In this document: positions 11,056 through 20,297 of the stretch, one piece after another
Layout of the letters: each line of letters starts with the position of its first letter
Position numbering within the stretch: the stretch's first letter is position 1
Source of the DNA: Lacunisphaera limnophila
GTDB taxonomy: Bacteria > Verrucomicrobiota > Verrucomicrobiia > Opitutales > Opitutaceae
Length of the DNA stretch: 64,000 bases
NCBI RefSeq assembly: GCF_001746835.1
Contig: NZ_CP016094.1
Location: forward strand, 868,001 to 932,000
Direction: 5' to 3'
Notes under the pieces: model-generated
The model's database searches: none
What the model was told of the DNA's origin: nothing
The model's input: the letters and a program-made list of their open reading frames with translations, nothing else
Made by a program: the position numbers and the translations under genes

Positions 11056-12507
11056 ATGCGCGCCACCCTCACCCGCTGGCTGGAGCGACCGGGGCTGCTG
11101 CCCGCGGTCTGCGCCCTCGGCCCGCTCCTCCTCTTCACCCCGGTCCTCGGCGGCGGTTTCTTGATCTGGGACGACAACGTCAACCTGCTGCACAATCCCG
11201 CGCTCTGGCAACCCGAGGGCGCGTGGCGCTGGATGTTCACCGATCTGGAAAGCGTGCAGCGCTACAAGCCGCTGAACTGGTTGCTGTGGCGCCTGCTCGG
11301 CGACGGCTTCGGCCTCAACCCGGTCGCCTTCCACGGCGTCAACCTGCTGCTCCATGCCGGGAATTCCGTCCTGCTGTTTTTCGTCACGATCGCCTTCCTC
11401 GACGATCGCGCCGCGACCGCACCCAGCTGGACCCGACGGGTGGCCGCGTTGATCGGGACGCTCGGGTGGGCCCTCCATCCGCTTCGGGTGGAGCCGGTGG
11501 CCTGGATTTCCGGGGCCGGATATCCACTCGCCACCTGCTTCGGCCTGCTGGCGGTGCTCGCTTTCCAGCGCCACCTGCGGGACGAGCGTGCAGGCTGGCA
11601 TTGGACCGCGGTCGGCTGTTTTTTGATCTCGTTGTTGAGCTACCCGGCCACCGCTTCGCTCCCGGCGCTGTTGCTCGTCCTGTATCTTCTCTCGCGACGT
11701 CGCGCCTCGCTCCCCCGGGGAATGCAGCTGCGGGAAGCCGCCCGCCGTCTGGCACCCTATGCCCTGGCCGCTTTCCTCCTGCTGGGACTGACGCTGACCA
11801 CCCGCCTGACGACCAGCGGTGAGGTGTGGAACCGTCCCGCCGACCTGGCCGAAGCCGGCCTGCCGGTTCGCCTCAGCCAGGCTTTTTCCGTCTGGGTCTG
11901 GTATGCGGAGAAAACCGTCCTGCCGTTGCACCTAGCCCCGGTCTACGTGGATTTCCGGGAGTTCTCGGCCGGCGGTTTTCGGGGTCTGGCCAGTCCGGTG
12001 ATCCTTGGGCTGATCGGGTACCTGGCCTGGCGGCTGCGTCGCCGCTGGCCCGAAGCCGGGCCGCTCTGGGTGGCCTACCTGGCGTTGGCCGTCCTTGTGC
12101 TCGGGGTCACGGATCTGCCTTTCACCCCCTCGGATCGCTACACCTACGTACCGGCCCTCGCCCTGGCCCTGCTCTGCGCCAGCGGGGTGCAACGGGCGCT
12201 GCAGGCGTCACTCCGGACCACCGGGGTCGCCGCCCTCCTCCTGCTCACCGGCCTGACCCTCGCGTCCCATCGTCAACTGGCCCACTGGGCGACCCCCCGG
12301 GCTTTTTTCACCCATGCCCTCGCCCGGGTCGGGAACCATCCGGCCGGCGTCGACCTCCATTGGCGGCTGGGCCTGCATCATCTCATGGCCGACGACCCCA
12401 TGGCCGCCCGCGCCGAATTTGAGGAGGTGCTTCGCCTCAATCCCCGGCACGAGGACGCCGCGCGCTACCTGCGGGTCCTGTCCGCGCGGGCAAAGCCGTC
12501 GCCCTGA
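11056..12507 (+). CDS. Polytopic membrane protein with C-terminal TPR
   Basis: 483 residues from the ATG at 11056, chosen because it gives a basic start directly before the first hydrophobic helix. About 10-11 membrane helices follow. The first loop carries a DDN motif (LIWDDNVNLLHNP) and KPLNWLLWRL, as in the glycosyltransferase-C-like TMTC/ArnT superfamily, where an acidic residue in loop 1 binds a lipid-linked sugar. The last ~55 residues form one TPR-like helical pair (GVDLHWRLGLHHLM, then FEEVLRLNPRHEDAARYL). A lipid-sugar-dependent protein glycosyltransferase is possible but unproven. It converges with kdsB across a 34-bp gap containing a strong hairpin. Confidence 0.7.
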   Translation: MRATLTRWLERPGLLPAVCALGPLLLFTPVLGGGFLIWDDNVNLLHNPALWQPEGAWRWMFTDLESVQRYKPLNWLLWRLLGDGFGLNPVAFHGVNLLLHAGNSVLLFFVTIAFLDDRAATAPSWTRRVAALIGTLGWALHPLRVEPVAWISGAGYPLATCFGLLAVLAFQRHLRDERAGWHWTAVGCFLISLLSYPATASLPALLLVLYLLSRRRASLPRGMQLREAARRLAPYALAAFLLLGLTLTTRLTTSGEVWNRPADLAEAGLPVRLSQAFSVWVWYAEKTVLPLHLAPVYVDFREFSAGGFRGLASPVILGLIGYLAWRLRRRWPEAGPLWVAYLALAVLVLGVTDLPFTPSDRYTYVPALALALLCASGVQRALQASLRTTGVAALLLLTGLTLASHRQLAHWATPRAFFTHALARVGNHPAGVDLHWRLGLHHLMADDPMAARAEFEEVLRLNPRHEDAARYLRVLSARAKPSP

Positions 12508-12523
12508 AGCCTGCTCGCTTTCT

Positions 12524-12542
12524 GCCCGGTCCCGGACCGGGC
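12524..12542. terminator. Hairpin between convergent genes
   Basis: A perfect short palindrome, GCCCGGT (12524-12530) and ACCGGGC (12536-12542), between convergent stops. There is no T-run on either side; it is plausible as a bidirectional transcription end. Confidence 0.45.
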
Positions 12543-13291
12543 TATGGCGCCTCGAGCGCCTGCTCGAAGCGTTTCGCATCCTCCGGCGTGTCGACGCCGA
12601 TGGTCGGGTCGTCGGTGACGCCGATGGCGATCGGGTAGCCGTTTTCGAGCGCGCGGAGCTGCTCCAGCTTCTCGATCTGCTCCAGCTTGCCCGGCGCCAG
12701 GCGCACGAAGTTCTCCAGAAAATCCGCCCGGTAGGCGTAGAGGCCCAGGTGTTTGAAGCAGGGATTGGCCTGCACCCACGCATCGTCGATCGTCAGGCCC
12801 AGGTCCCGCGAATAAGGCATGCGCGACCGCGAAAAATACAGCGCCCGTCCGGTCTCGCTCATCACGACCTTGACCTGGTTGGTGTTGTAAAAATCCACGA
12901 TCCGCTTGAAGGGCGTGGCCAGGGTCGCCATCGGGCAGGTGCCTTGGATGAGCCGCGCCAGGGCCTGCAACTGCGCGCCGGTCACCAAGGGCTCGTCCGC
13001 CTGCACATTCAGCACGTAACTGGCACGGACAGTGCGGTTGGCCTCCGCGAGCCGATCGGTCCCGCTTTGGTGCTTGCGATCGGTCATTATCGCCCGGAAT
13101 CCCGCCCCCTCGATGCATTCGGCCAGCAACTCATGATCCACCGCAAACCACAGCGGATAGTCCGGGGCCTGGGCGGCGATGCGCTCGGCCACCCACAGCA
13201 CAAGCGGTTTCCCCTTAATTGGATGCAAGAGCTTGCGCGGGAAGCGGGTGGACTCCAATCGGCACGGCACGATGATGGCGAAGGCGGGCAT
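12542..13291 (-). CDS. kdsB: 3-deoxy-manno-octulosonate cytidylyltransferase
   Basis: 249 residues from the ATG at 13291 (MPAFAIIVPCRLESTRFP); longer in-frame starts add only unconserved residues. CMP-Kdo synthetase motifs are present: PCRLESTRFPRK (CTP loop), DHELLAECIEGAGF, SGTDRLAEA, NVQADEPLV and HLGLYAYR. It activates Kdo with CTP for inner-core lipopolysaccharide in the cytoplasm, which indicates a Gram-negative, LPS-making cell. It is divergent from HPr (80 bp apart); no other Kdo genes are adjacent. Confidence 0.95.
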   Translation of the reverse strand: MPAFAIIVPCRLESTRFPRKLLHPIKGKPLVLWVAERIAAQAPDYPLWFAVDHELLAECIEGAGFRAIMTDRKHQSGTDRLAEANRTVRASYVLNVQADEPLVTGAQLQALARLIQGTCPMATLATPFKRIVDFYNTNQVKVVMSETGRALYFSRSRMPYSRDLGLTIDDAWVQANPCFKHLGLYAYRADFLENFVRLAPGKLEQIEKLEQLRALENGYPIAIGVTDDPTIGVDTPEDAKRFEQALEAP

Positions 13292-13371
13292 GCGGGGGTC
13301 TTTGTGGTTGCAAGCCGGGGCTCGACCGGCTTTTGCGTTAACCTTTAATCCGACCGTTCCACCGATCCGCA

Positions 13372-13668
13372 ATGGAAAAGAGCACCACTCCCGCCAACCC
13401 GACCTTCACGAAGGAGCTCCTCGTGCAGAACAAGATGGGCATCCACGCCCGTCCGGCGGCCATGATCGTGCGCGTCACCAACAAATTCAAGGCGGAGGTC
13501 CACGTGGAGAAGGACGACGAACAGGTGAACGGCAAAAGCATCATGGGCCTGATGATGCTCGCCGCGGCCCGCGGCTCGACCGTCAAGTTCGTCGCCACCG
13601 GCCCCGACGCCGAGCAGATGCTGACCGACCTCGAGGCCCTCTTCGCGAAGAAATTCGACGAGGCCTGA
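13372..13668 (+). CDS. ptsH: HPr-family phosphocarrier
   Basis: 98 residues, about 10 longer than a minimal HPr because of an N-terminal extension. The active-site motif GIHARPA gives His25. The region around the regulatory serine reads NGKSIMGLM, with Ser56 at the position phosphorylated by HPr kinase. No enzyme I, EII or hprK gene is adjacent, and the lone location suggests either a PTS encoded elsewhere or a purely regulatory carrier. A strong terminator follows at 13713. Confidence 0.93.
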   Translation: MEKSTTPANPTFTKELLVQNKMGIHARPAAMIVRVTNKFKAEVHVEKDDEQVNGKSIMGLMMLAAARGSTVKFVATGPDAEQMLTDLEALFAKKFDEA

Positions 13669-13676
13669 GCCGATCC

Positions 13677-13777
13677 ATCGCGGAAACGCGAAAGGACGGA
13701 ACCCTGAATCGAGGCCGGCCATCCGCCGGCCCTTTTGCTTTTCCCTGCCTTATTTCGCTCCTCCGCGTTTCCGCGAT
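13677..13777. repeat. 101-bp inverted-repeat element around a terminator
   Basis: Perfect 14-bp arms ATCGCGGAAACGCG (13677-13690) and CGCGTTTCCGCGAT (13764-13777) enclose the terminator of HPr. The right arm touches the stop codon of tatD. The arrangement looks like a small palindromic (REP/MITE-like) insertion that now serves as a bidirectional transcription end. Confidence 0.6.
13713..13743 (+). terminator. Rho-independent terminator after HPr
   Basis: Stem GGCCGGC (13713-13719) / GCCGGCC (13725-13731), loop CATCC, then ccttttgctttt. It may also act on the convergent tatD transcript. Confidence 0.8.
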
Positions 13778-14571
13778 CAGATCGCGAAGAACCGCTGCGC
13801 GTTCGCCGTCGTGACTTCTGCCAGCCGCTCCAAGCTCACGCCGAAAACCCCGGCCGCAAACTCCGCCGTGTGCCGGAGGTACGCCGGCTCGTTGGGTTTC
13901 CCCCGGTGTGGCATCGGGGTCAGGTAGGGCGCATCGGTCTCGATCATCAGCCGGTCCAGACCCTGGGCCAGGGCGGCGGCCCGCACGGCCTCCGCACTCT
14001 TGTAGGTGAGCACACCCGTGAAAGACCCGTAGCCGCCGCGCTGCACCAGCTCCGCCATCTCGGCCGGGCCCTCCGTGAAGCAGTGGAACACCACGCGGCT
14101 CCACTCCACCCCCGCCGCATCGATCATCGCCACGCACTCGGCGAAGGCCCCGCGGGAATGCACGACCAGCGGACAGCCCAATTTCTTCGCGAGGGCCAGC
14201 TGCTCGGCAAAGGCGGCTTTCTGCCAGCCGATGATCCGCTCCGCCTCCGTCGGGTTGTCTTTCGGCAGGTGAAACCGGTCCAGTCCGGTCTCGCCGAGGG
14301 CCACCGGCCGCACGCCTCCCCAAAAAGCTTCCAGCTGCCCCACCCGCGCCGCCCAGTCCTCCCCCACGCTACAAGGGTGCAACCCGACCGTATAAGCCAC
14401 GGTCCCCGGATGATCCCGCGCCAGGTCCCGATAAAGCGTCCAGTCGTCCGTGTCCGTCCCGATGGTGATCATCCGGCCCACGCCCGCCGCCGCCGCGCGC
14501 TGCAACGCGGCCGGCAACTCGCCGCGCCGGACGAAGGAGTCCAGGTGGGTGTGGGTGTCGATCAGGTTCAT
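13777..14571 (-). CDS. tatD: TatD-family metal-dependent hydrolase/DNase
   Basis: 264 residues from the ATG at 14571 (MNLIDTHTHLD). The TIM-barrel metal ligands are visible: HTH near the start, GETGLD, VVHSRGA, FHCFTEG and ETDAPYLTP near the C-terminus. The family performs metal-dependent 3'-5' exonuclease or D-aminoacyl-type hydrolysis and is linked to DNA repair and turnover in the cytoplasm. A longer in-frame start at 14679 adds a low-complexity stretch that runs into the terminator of the upstream gene and is unlikely. It lies downstream of a DUF4097 gene in the same direction but behind that gene's terminator, so it probably has its own promoter. Confidence 0.9.
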   Translation of the reverse strand: MNLIDTHTHLDSFVRRGELPAALQRAAAAGVGRMITIGTDTDDWTLYRDLARDHPGTVAYTVGLHPCSVGEDWAARVGQLEAFWGGVRPVALGETGLDRFHLPKDNPTEAERIIGWQKAAFAEQLALAKKLGCPLVVHSRGAFAECVAMIDAAGVEWSRVVFHCFTEGPAEMAELVQRGGYGSFTGVLTYKSAEAVRAAALAQGLDRLMIETDAPYLTPMPHRGKPNEPAYLRHTAEFAAGVFGVSLERLAEVTTANAQRFFAI

Positions 14572-14635
14572 GATTCTGCCCCAAGGTATTTCGCCCCGCG
14601 CCCCGGCACAACCCTTAGCTGCGCCCCCTCCCGCC

Positions 14636-14671
14636 GGAAAAGAGGAAGCCGGCGCTTTCGCGCCGGCTTCC
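14636..14671 (-). terminator. Rho-independent terminator after the DUF4097 gene
   Basis: Perfect 12-bp stem GGAAGCCGGCGC (14644-14655) / GCGCCGGCTTCC (14660-14671) with loop TTTC. On the minus strand it is followed by TCTTTTCC. Confidence 0.85.
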
Positions 14672-14705
14672 ACACACACACTGACTCTGACAAATTGGCT
14701 GGGGC

Positions 14706-15647
14706 TTAATTCGTGCGCACCACGATGTCGCCACCCGAGGAACGCAGCTTCAGGCGCGGGCCGCCGCCGTTCACGGCGCCGACCAGCTTGTGTTTGCCGC
14801 TGCCGCCCTGCTCGAGGGTGATGGTGAGGCCGGAGGCCTTCACGTCGCCGCCCGAGGTGCTGGCATCCAGGTGAAACCCGGCATTTTTCTGCACCGAAAC
14901 CTCCACGTCGCCCCCGGAGGTGCCCAGCTCGGTGTCCTGCGTGAGCGGCTCAGTGATGACGGCACGCACATCGCCGCCTGAGGTGGAGGCGCTGATCAGA
15001 CGGGCCACGGAGCGCAGCGTGATGTCACCACCGGAGGTCGAAACCTCGGTCGGGCCACCCGCCCGGTCCACGGTGATATTCCCGCCGGAGGTGTGCAGCT
15101 TGGCCCGCGCCGTGCCTTCCTTGATCGTGATGTCACCGCCGGATGTGCCGGCATCGATGTCACCGTCAATACGCTCGAAGGCCAGGTTGCCCCCGCTGGT
15201 GCGGGCCCGGACATCCCCCTGCACGCTCGCGACCGCGATGTCGCCGCCGGAGGTATTAAGAGTCAGGTTGTAGTGGCTGGGCACGGTCACCTCGAAGGAG
15301 ACCGACACCGGCGGCCAGTTGCCAAACCAGCTGCCCGAAACGCGCTTTTCGTATTTGGCCTCGGCGGTCACGTCATTGCCGGACTGCGTCAGGGTCAGGG
15401 ATAATTTTGCCAGGATCTCATCGGCCTCGGCCTCGGTCGAGGCGCGGATCACCTGCTTCACGAGCACCCGCACCTCCGGGATGTCCGCGGTGCGAATGGT
15501 GATATTACCACCTTGGGTGGCGGCCTTCAGCTGGCCACCCGGCTGGACGGAAAAAGTCTTTTCGACCGTGCGGATGATCTTGGCCTCAAGGAGGCCCGGC
15601 GAAACAAGGAAGAGACCGAAGGTCAGCAGGGGCAGGAAGTATTTCAT
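14706..15647 (-). CDS. DUF4097-type beta-strand repeat protein, exported
   Basis: 313 residues with a cleavable-looking signal peptide (MKYFLPLLTFGLFLVSPGLLEA). After a small N-terminal domain (~25-125), the rest is a right-handed beta-helix-like series marked by about ten TSGGD/TSGGN turns spaced 17-25 residues apart. This is the pattern of DUF4097 putative adhesin repeats. It probably resides in the periplasm or on the surface. The family is often near anti-sigma or two-component genes, which are absent here. The function is unknown. Confidence 0.8.
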   Translation of the reverse strand: MKYFLPLLTFGLFLVSPGLLEAKIIRTVEKTFSVQPGGQLKAATQGGNITIRTADIPEVRVLVKQVIRASTEAEADEILAKLSLTLTQSGNDVTAEAKYEKRVSGSWFGNWPPVSVSFEVTVPSHYNLTLNTSGGDIAVASVQGDVRARTSGGNLAFERIDGDIDAGTSGGDITIKEGTARAKLHTSGGNITVDRAGGPTEVSTSGGDITLRSVARLISASTSGGDVRAVITEPLTQDTELGTSGGDVEVSVQKNAGFHLDASTSGGDVKASGLTITLEQGGSGKHKLVGAVNGGGPRLKLRSSGGDIVVRTN

Positions 15648-15706
15648 GGGCGTGTGCTGCTGAAAACACGGCCAACCGGCGCGAAGTTACACGAAATTAC
15701 CGGCTT

Positions 15707-16246
15707 TCATGCGGGCGGCGAAGTCAGGCTCACTTTCATCCGGGCCAACCGACGCAGGAGGCGTTCGTCGCTGCGCAGCGGCCACCAATCGTAGAGGTAG
15801 ATCTCCAAGGGTCGCCACATCGCAACCCAGCCGACGATCTGCAAACCCATCTCCGTGAACTCATTCCAACCGGCGGGCAGCCAACGCTGGACCAGCCCGC
15901 CCAGCGCAAAACAGGCGGCCAGAAAGAGCAGCCCGATCAGCAGGTTGGCCCGGCCGCGGCGCAACAGCCGGCGTAATTCGCGCTGCTTCACATCCGCGCG
16001 GCTGGCAAAATAATGCCGGACTGCCTCCTCCGTGCCGGCCGCCCGGTCCGGGGCGGGGGGCGTCGTCAGGTGGATGACCAGCTCGAGCTCGCGCGCATGC
16101 GGCAGCTCATGCGCCCAGCCCACGATGAATTCCTCCGCATCGGCGTCGAGGTCCCGCTCAATGAACGGCGACGGATCCATCAGGTTGAACAACTGCGCCA
16201 GTTCCCGCAGCCGCACCTCGATCCGGTTGTCCGCGGCGGGTTTCAT
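15707..16246 (-). CDS. Membrane protein of unknown function
   Basis: 179 residues. The N-terminal ~95 residues are soluble and acidic (starts MKPAADNRIEVRLRELAQLF, includes DLDADAEEFIVGWA). Then come a basic stretch (RELRRLLRRGRA) and two membrane helices (~103-123, 130-147), with a conserved-looking tail (EIYLYDWWPLRSDERLL). I recognise no named domain, though similar short proteins occur in many Gram-negatives. Its start overlaps the stop of the upstream Spx-like gene by four bases (ATGA), so it is the third gene of a translationally coupled operon. Confidence 0.75.
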   Translation of the reverse strand: MKPAADNRIEVRLRELAQLFNLMDPSPFIERDLDADAEEFIVGWAHELPHARELELVIHLTTPPAPDRAAGTEEAVRHYFASRADVKQRELRRLLRRGRANLLIGLLFLAACFALGGLVQRWLPAGWNEFTEMGLQIVGWVAMWRPLEIYLYDWWPLRSDERLLRRLARMKVSLTSPPA

Positions 16247-16608
16247 GGCTTGAGCAGTGCCGCCGCCCAGGCGGGCTCCCGGAAACCCACCAGGGCCACG
16301 CCCGCACCGAGCAGGAACGGCCGTTTGACCAGCATGCCGTTGCCGGCCAGCTGACGCAGGAAATCAGCCTCCGGCATCGTGGCCAGCTTCGCCGACAGCC
16401 CCAGGGCGCGGTACTCGATGCCGGAGCTGTTGCCGAGCCGGCGCAATTCGCCGCCCTGCCCCTGCAGCATGACCCGCAGTTCCGCGAGCGAGGGCGGAGT
16501 CGTGCGGATGTCCTTCTCGATAACCGCCAGCCCGTGGCGCTGCAGCCAGTCCCGCGCCTTCTGGCAGGTGCTGCACTTCGGATGGGCGTAAAAGGTCAGC
16601 GCGCTCAC
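16243..16608 (-). CDS. ArsC/Spx-like thioredoxin-fold protein
   Basis: 121 residues with the ArsC-family fold: a redox motif CSTC near residues 12-15 (YAHPKCSTCQKARDWL), then the KDIRTTPPSLAEL and KRPFLLG strands. Family members are arsenate reductases or Spx/MgsR-type regulators; the CxxC favours the Spx/YffB side over classical ArsC (CX5R). A role in thiol chemistry is likely but the substrate is unclear. It sits mid-operon with four-base overlaps on both sides, between a dienelactone-hydrolase-like protein and a membrane protein. Confidence 0.82.
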   Translation of the reverse strand: MSALTFYAHPKCSTCQKARDWLQRHGLAVIEKDIRTTPPSLAELRVMLQGQGGELRRLGNSSGIEYRALGLSAKLATMPEADFLRQLAGNGMLVKRPFLLGAGVALVGFREPAWAAALLKP

Positions 16609-17411
16609 CGGCTTGCCCCGAAGATCTCATCGAAAAACTGCCGCATGTGGCCCCACGAGCGCCGGTCCGCCGCCGGGTGATAGGCGATCGGGATCCCGGC
16701 CCGGCGGGCGATTTCATCCGCCCGGGGATTCGTGAAGGCATGGACCGCGCCGGCGTAGCTGATGAATTGATAATCAAATTTCCCCTCGTTCATCGCCCGG
16801 GTGAAATTGGCCAGCTCGTCCGCGGAGATGAAGCCGTCGGCCGCCCCGTGGCACACCAGGATCTTCGCCCGGGTGGTCGCGGCGGCGCCGGCCGGGACGG
16901 GAATCAGCCCGCCGTGAAAGCTGACCACGCCGGCCAGCGGCGCCCCGGTGTAGGCGAGCGCCTGCACCGTCGAGCCGCCGAAACAGTAGCCGATCGCGGC
17001 AACGCGCGCCGCATCCACCCACCCGGTCGCGAGCAGTTGGTCCAGGCCGGCCCGGGCCCGCTCGGCCATCAGCGGCTGGCCATAAAACGGGCCCGCCAGC
17101 TCACCGGCCCGTTTCGGGTCGTCGGTCACGACCCCCGCGCCGTACATGTCGGCGGCAAAGGCCACATAGCCGAGCTGCGCCAGCTGCTCGGCGCGCTCCT
17201 TCGGGTAGGCGGTCAGGCCCCACCACTCCGGGAACACCACCACGCCCGGCGCCGGCACGCCAGGCTTCACCTGCGCGTCGTCGTACGCGAGATAACCTTC
17301 CAATTTCACGCCGGCGTGCTCGTAGGCCACGGACCGGGTGACAACTTTGGCAGACAGGGTGGCGACGGCACCGCACGCCAGAGCGAGGGCAAGCAGACGG
17401 GATGGATTCAT
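16605..17411 (-). CDS. Dienelactone hydrolase family protein, exported
   Basis: 268 residues with an N-terminal signal peptide (residues 1-21, ending TLSAKV). It is an alpha/beta hydrolase of the dienelactone hydrolase type: VVVFPEWWGL as oxyanion strand, nucleophile Cys in GYCFGG, an Asp in HGAADGFI and a His in GAVHAFTNP. The family hydrolyses cyclic ester bonds such as dienelactones; a periplasmic version may act on other esters. It is first in a three-gene operon overlapping the Spx-like gene by four bases. A short downstream gene separates it from the hybrid kinase at 17454, upstream in the same direction. Confidence 0.87.
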   Translation of the reverse strand: MNPSRLLALALACGAVATLSAKVVTRSVAYEHAGVKLEGYLAYDDAQVKPGVPAPGVVVFPEWWGLTAYPKERAEQLAQLGYVAFAADMYGAGVVTDDPKRAGELAGPFYGQPLMAERARAGLDQLLATGWVDAARVAAIGYCFGGSTVQALAYTGAPLAGVVSFHGGLIPVPAGAAATTRAKILVCHGAADGFISADELANFTRAMNEGKFDYQFISYAGAVHAFTNPRADEIARRAGIPIAYHPAADRRSWGHMRQFFDEIFGASR

Positions 17412-17453
17412 GACCCGAGCCTACCGGGCTCCGCCCAAAAGACAACCGGCGGC

Positions 17454-19262
17454 TTAGGGATTTGGTTTGATCCAACGCTTGAGGCAGGTGCGCAATTCCT
17501 CCTGCCGGACCGGCTTGCCGATGAAGCCATCCATGCCGGCCTCGACGCTCGCCGCCCGGGTGTCCGCCTGCACATTGGCGGTCACGGCAATGATGGGCAG
17601 CCGCCGGCCCTCGAGCCGCTGCCGGATCCGGCGCGTGGTTTCAAACCCGTCGATGCCCGGCATCTGGATGTCCATGAGCACGGCGTCCCACGGCTCCCGC
17701 ACGGCCCGTTCCACCGCCTCGGCCCCGTTGTCCACGATGTGCGGCTCCAGCCCCATGCGCCGCAGGAGCATCTCGATCACCCGCTGGTTGCCCCAGTCGT
17801 CCTCCACCACCAGCACCCGGCCCTCGAGGAGCGGCACCTTCGGCGGGGCCGCCGGCGCGGCCGGCCGGGCCGGATCCAGCGGCACGCCCAGCGGGAACTG
17901 GAGTTCGAAGAAGAATTCCGAGCCGACGCCCGGCGAGCTGCGCACGTCGATGCGGCCGCCCATGCGCTGCACCAGGCTCTGCGAGATCGCCAGCCCCAGC
18001 CCCGAGCCGCCGTAGCGCCGGTTGAGGGCGCTGTCCCCCTGGCTGAATTTCTGGAACAGCTTGCCCTTGGTCGTCTCGTTCATGCCGATGCCCGTGTCCT
18101 TGACCGTGAACCGGAGCAGGGCGACCTGGGCGTCGACCCGCACCTGATCGATGCGCAGCTCCACCTGGCCCTGCTCCGTGAACTTCACCGCGTTGCCCAT
18201 CAGGTTGAGCACCACCTGCCGCAGCCGCGCGGGATCGCCGCACAGGATCCCGGGCAGGGCGGGATCGGGCCGGTAGAGAATGTCGAGCCCCTTCGATTCG
18301 CCGGGGGAGCGGTACAGCTCCACCACCTCCTCGCCCAACTCGGCGGGGGAAAAATCGGTTTCCTCGAGGTCGAACTGGCCGCTCTCCACCTTCGACAGGT
18401 CGAGGATGTCGTCGAGCAGGTGCAGGAGCTTGTTGGCCGACTTGTGCGCGATGTCGATCTGCTCGCGCTGCTCGCCGACCAGGGCGGAAAGCTCGAGCAG
18501 CTGGAGCATGCCGATGACGCCGTTCATCGGCGTGCGGATCTCGTGGCTCATGGTGGCCAGGAAGTCGGTCTTCGCCAGGTTGGCCGCCTCGGCGCGCTGC
18601 TTGGCCTCGCTGAGCGTGGTCACCAGTTCCTCGTTCTCGAAGATCAGGCGGAAAAGTTTCCGCAGGTCGAGGTAGTGCATCCGCGCGGTGTTGATCAGGA
18701 ACAGCGCGTAGGTGAAGGCGCTGAACGCCAGCGTCCAGCTGCCCGCCTCCGGGTAACGGAGGACCGCGCCGATGAGCGGCAACAGGGTGATGGAGACGTA
18801 GGTGATGAACGCCGCCGGCACCGAGGCCAGCGAGCGGGCCGCGCCGGCGTTCATGCCCATGATGATGCAGGCCACCAGACAGCGGGGCAGCAGGCCTTGG
18901 GTGTTCAGGAAGAGCCACGCGGCGACGCCCCACAACAGGCCGGCGCCCACGACCCCCAGCATGAACCACACGCGCCAGAGTTTCACCTCTTCGTCCGTGC
19001 GGGTCCGCCGCATGAAAGCCCAGTTCAGGGCCACCCGCGCCAGGGTCACCACCGCGATCGCGGCCAGCCACCCGAGGGTTTTGCCCAACGAAAAATAGGT
19101 CCACACGCCCGCCACGAGGATCAGCGCCAGCGCCAGGTTGGAGAACAGGCCGAACCCGGCGGACCGGTACAACAACCGGGTCATCTCGGCCGTCACCCGC
19201 AAGTCGATGTCCGGCCGCGTCGAGCTGATCGGTCGCTTGGCGGTGGCAGGAAGCTCGGTCAT
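17454..19262 (-). CDS. Hybrid histidine kinase with 6-TM sensor and one receiver
   Basis: 602 residues from the ATG at 19262; an in-frame start 45 bp upstream adds an arginine-rich stretch. About six membrane helices span residues ~35-215, resembling an MHYT/MASE-like integral sensor without a large loop. Then come HisKA with His240 ([15 protein letters not shown]), HATPase ([29 protein letters not shown]) and a receiver with Asp531 ([11 protein letters not shown]). There is no PAS, Hpt or output domain. It is the second orphan hybrid kinase in this window; its partner must be encoded elsewhere. Confidence 0.9.
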   Translation of the reverse strand: MTELPATAKRPISSTRPDIDLRVTAEMTRLLYRSAGFGLFSNLALALILVAGVWTYFSLGKTLGWLAAIAVVTLARVALNWAFMRRTRTDEEVKLWRVWFMLGVVGAGLLWGVAAWLFLNTQGLLPRCLVACIIMGMNAGAARSLASVPAAFITYVSITLLPLIGAVLRYPEAGSWTLAFSAFTYALFLINTARMHYLDLRKLFRLIFENEELVTTLSEAKQRAEAANLAKTDFLATMSHEIRTPMNGVIGMLQLLELSALVGEQREQIDIAHKSANKLLHLLDDILDLSKVESGQFDLEETDFSPAELGEEVVELYRSPGESKGLDILYRPDPALPGILCGDPARLRQVVLNLMGNAVKFTEQGQVELRIDQVRVDAQVALLRFTVKDTGIGMNETTKGKLFQKFSQGDSALNRRYGGSGLGLAISQSLVQRMGGRIDVRSSPGVGSEFFFELQFPLGVPLDPARPAAPAAPPKVPLLEGRVLVVEDDWGNQRVIEMLLRRMGLEPHIVDNGAEAVERAVREPWDAVLMDIQMPGIDGFETTRRIRQRLEGRRLPIIAVTANVQADTRAASVEAGMDGFIGKPVRQEELRTCLKRWIKPNP

Positions 19263-19330
19263 GTCCCGCCAGTGTAGCCGGCGTCCCTTCGGCCCCCGCA
19301 AGGACATTATGCCCAGTGATATTCCCTAGG

Positions 19331-19795
19331 TCAGCGTAGCAATTCTACTACATCGCCCGGACGCAATTCCGGCACCGGGGACCCGGTCCGCGCGTCGTTC
19401 AGGCGCGTCGCGAGCACCCGGCCGGCCCGGAATATTTTCGCCGCCTTGAAACCCGCGTCCAGCCGGCTCGCCGTCAGCGCCTGCTGGAGCCGGAGGCCCT
19501 CACGCCACGGCAGCTCGTGGACCGCGCCGTTGCCCGCATCGACAAGGACCACCATGCCGGTGCGCGCCAGCTGCGCCGCCGTTTCGATCGTCAGCGCGGT
19601 CACGTCGCCCGAGGAACTCACGGCCGCCGCCGCGATCTTCCCGCCGGTGGCCACGGTGGTGGTCGTCACCTTGCCGGCGGTCTTGATCGTGGTCGCGGTG
19701 AGGGCGGTGGCCGTCGCGACGGTCGCCACGACCACCACGCACCCGCCGCCGAGCAGGGCGGCCGCCAGCAACACCAGCCCGGCGACGAACTTCAC
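19331..19795 (-). CDS. Small lipoprotein
   Basis: 154 residues with a lipoprotein signal peptide and lipobox LLGGGC (Cys19). A Val/Thr/Ala-rich stretch of about 60 residues follows, then a small conserved-looking C-terminal part ending [15 protein letters not shown], which resembles the end of an SLBB or capsule-export type segment. The function is unknown. Its start overlaps the CBS-domain gene by four bases, so the two are co-translated. Confidence 0.7.
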   Translation of the reverse strand: MKFVAGLVLLAAALLGGGCVVVVATVATATALTATTIKTAGKVTTTTVATGGKIAAAAVSSSGDVTALTIETAAQLARTGMVVLVDAGNGAVHELPWREGLRLQQALTASRLDAGFKAAKIFRAGRVLATRLNDARTGSPVPELRPGDVVELLR

Positions 19796-20235
19796 GTGCT
19801 CAGTTCGCCGGCAATATATTGCCGCAACGATTCCGCCTCGGCCCGGTGCGCGTTGGCCACCCAGCGCGACACGTCGCCGATCGAGATTAGCCCCACCAGT
19901 TCGTCTCCCTGCATCACCGGCAGATGGCGGCAGCGCTTGTCCGCGAAGATGTCCATGACCTGCTGCACCGTGGTGGCCGGCGGGATCGTGAGCACGTCCG
20001 CCGACATCACCTGGGCGATCGGCGTGGTCTTGGGATCACAGTTGGCGGCGATCACGCGCGTCATCACATCGCGCTCCGTGAAGATGCCGGCGAGTTTGCC
20101 GCCATTCATCACGAGGACGGCGCCCACCTTGTGCTGGTTCATTTTCTGGACGGCCTCGAGGACCGTCACACTCGTCGGCACTGCGTGCAATGCCCGGCTC
20201 TTCCCTGCCAAAATTGTCGTAATGGAGGTGTTCAT
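19792..20235 (-). CDS. CBS-pair domain protein
   Basis: 147 residues from the ATG at 20235 (MNTSITTILAGKSRALHAV). Two CBS motifs fill the protein: VGAVLVMNGGKLAGIFTERD (~35-55) and CRHLPVMQGDELVGLISIGD (~105-125). CBS pairs bind adenosine nucleotides and sense energy state; stand-alone ones regulate partner enzymes. It is followed, with a four-base overlap, by a small lipoprotein gene and lies 62 bp downstream of hrpA. Confidence 0.9.
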   Translation of the reverse strand: MNTSITTILAGKSRALHAVPTSVTVLEAVQKMNQHKVGAVLVMNGGKLAGIFTERDVMTRVIAANCDPKTTPIAQVMSADVLTIPPATTVQQVMDIFADKRCRHLPVMQGDELVGLISIGDVSRWVANAHRAEAESLRQYIAGELST

Positions 20236-20297
20236 GGGGTAAAGGGGTAGCCCCCTTGATAACCCCGCCACCCCGGTGCTCAAAGTCTAATCTTGGC

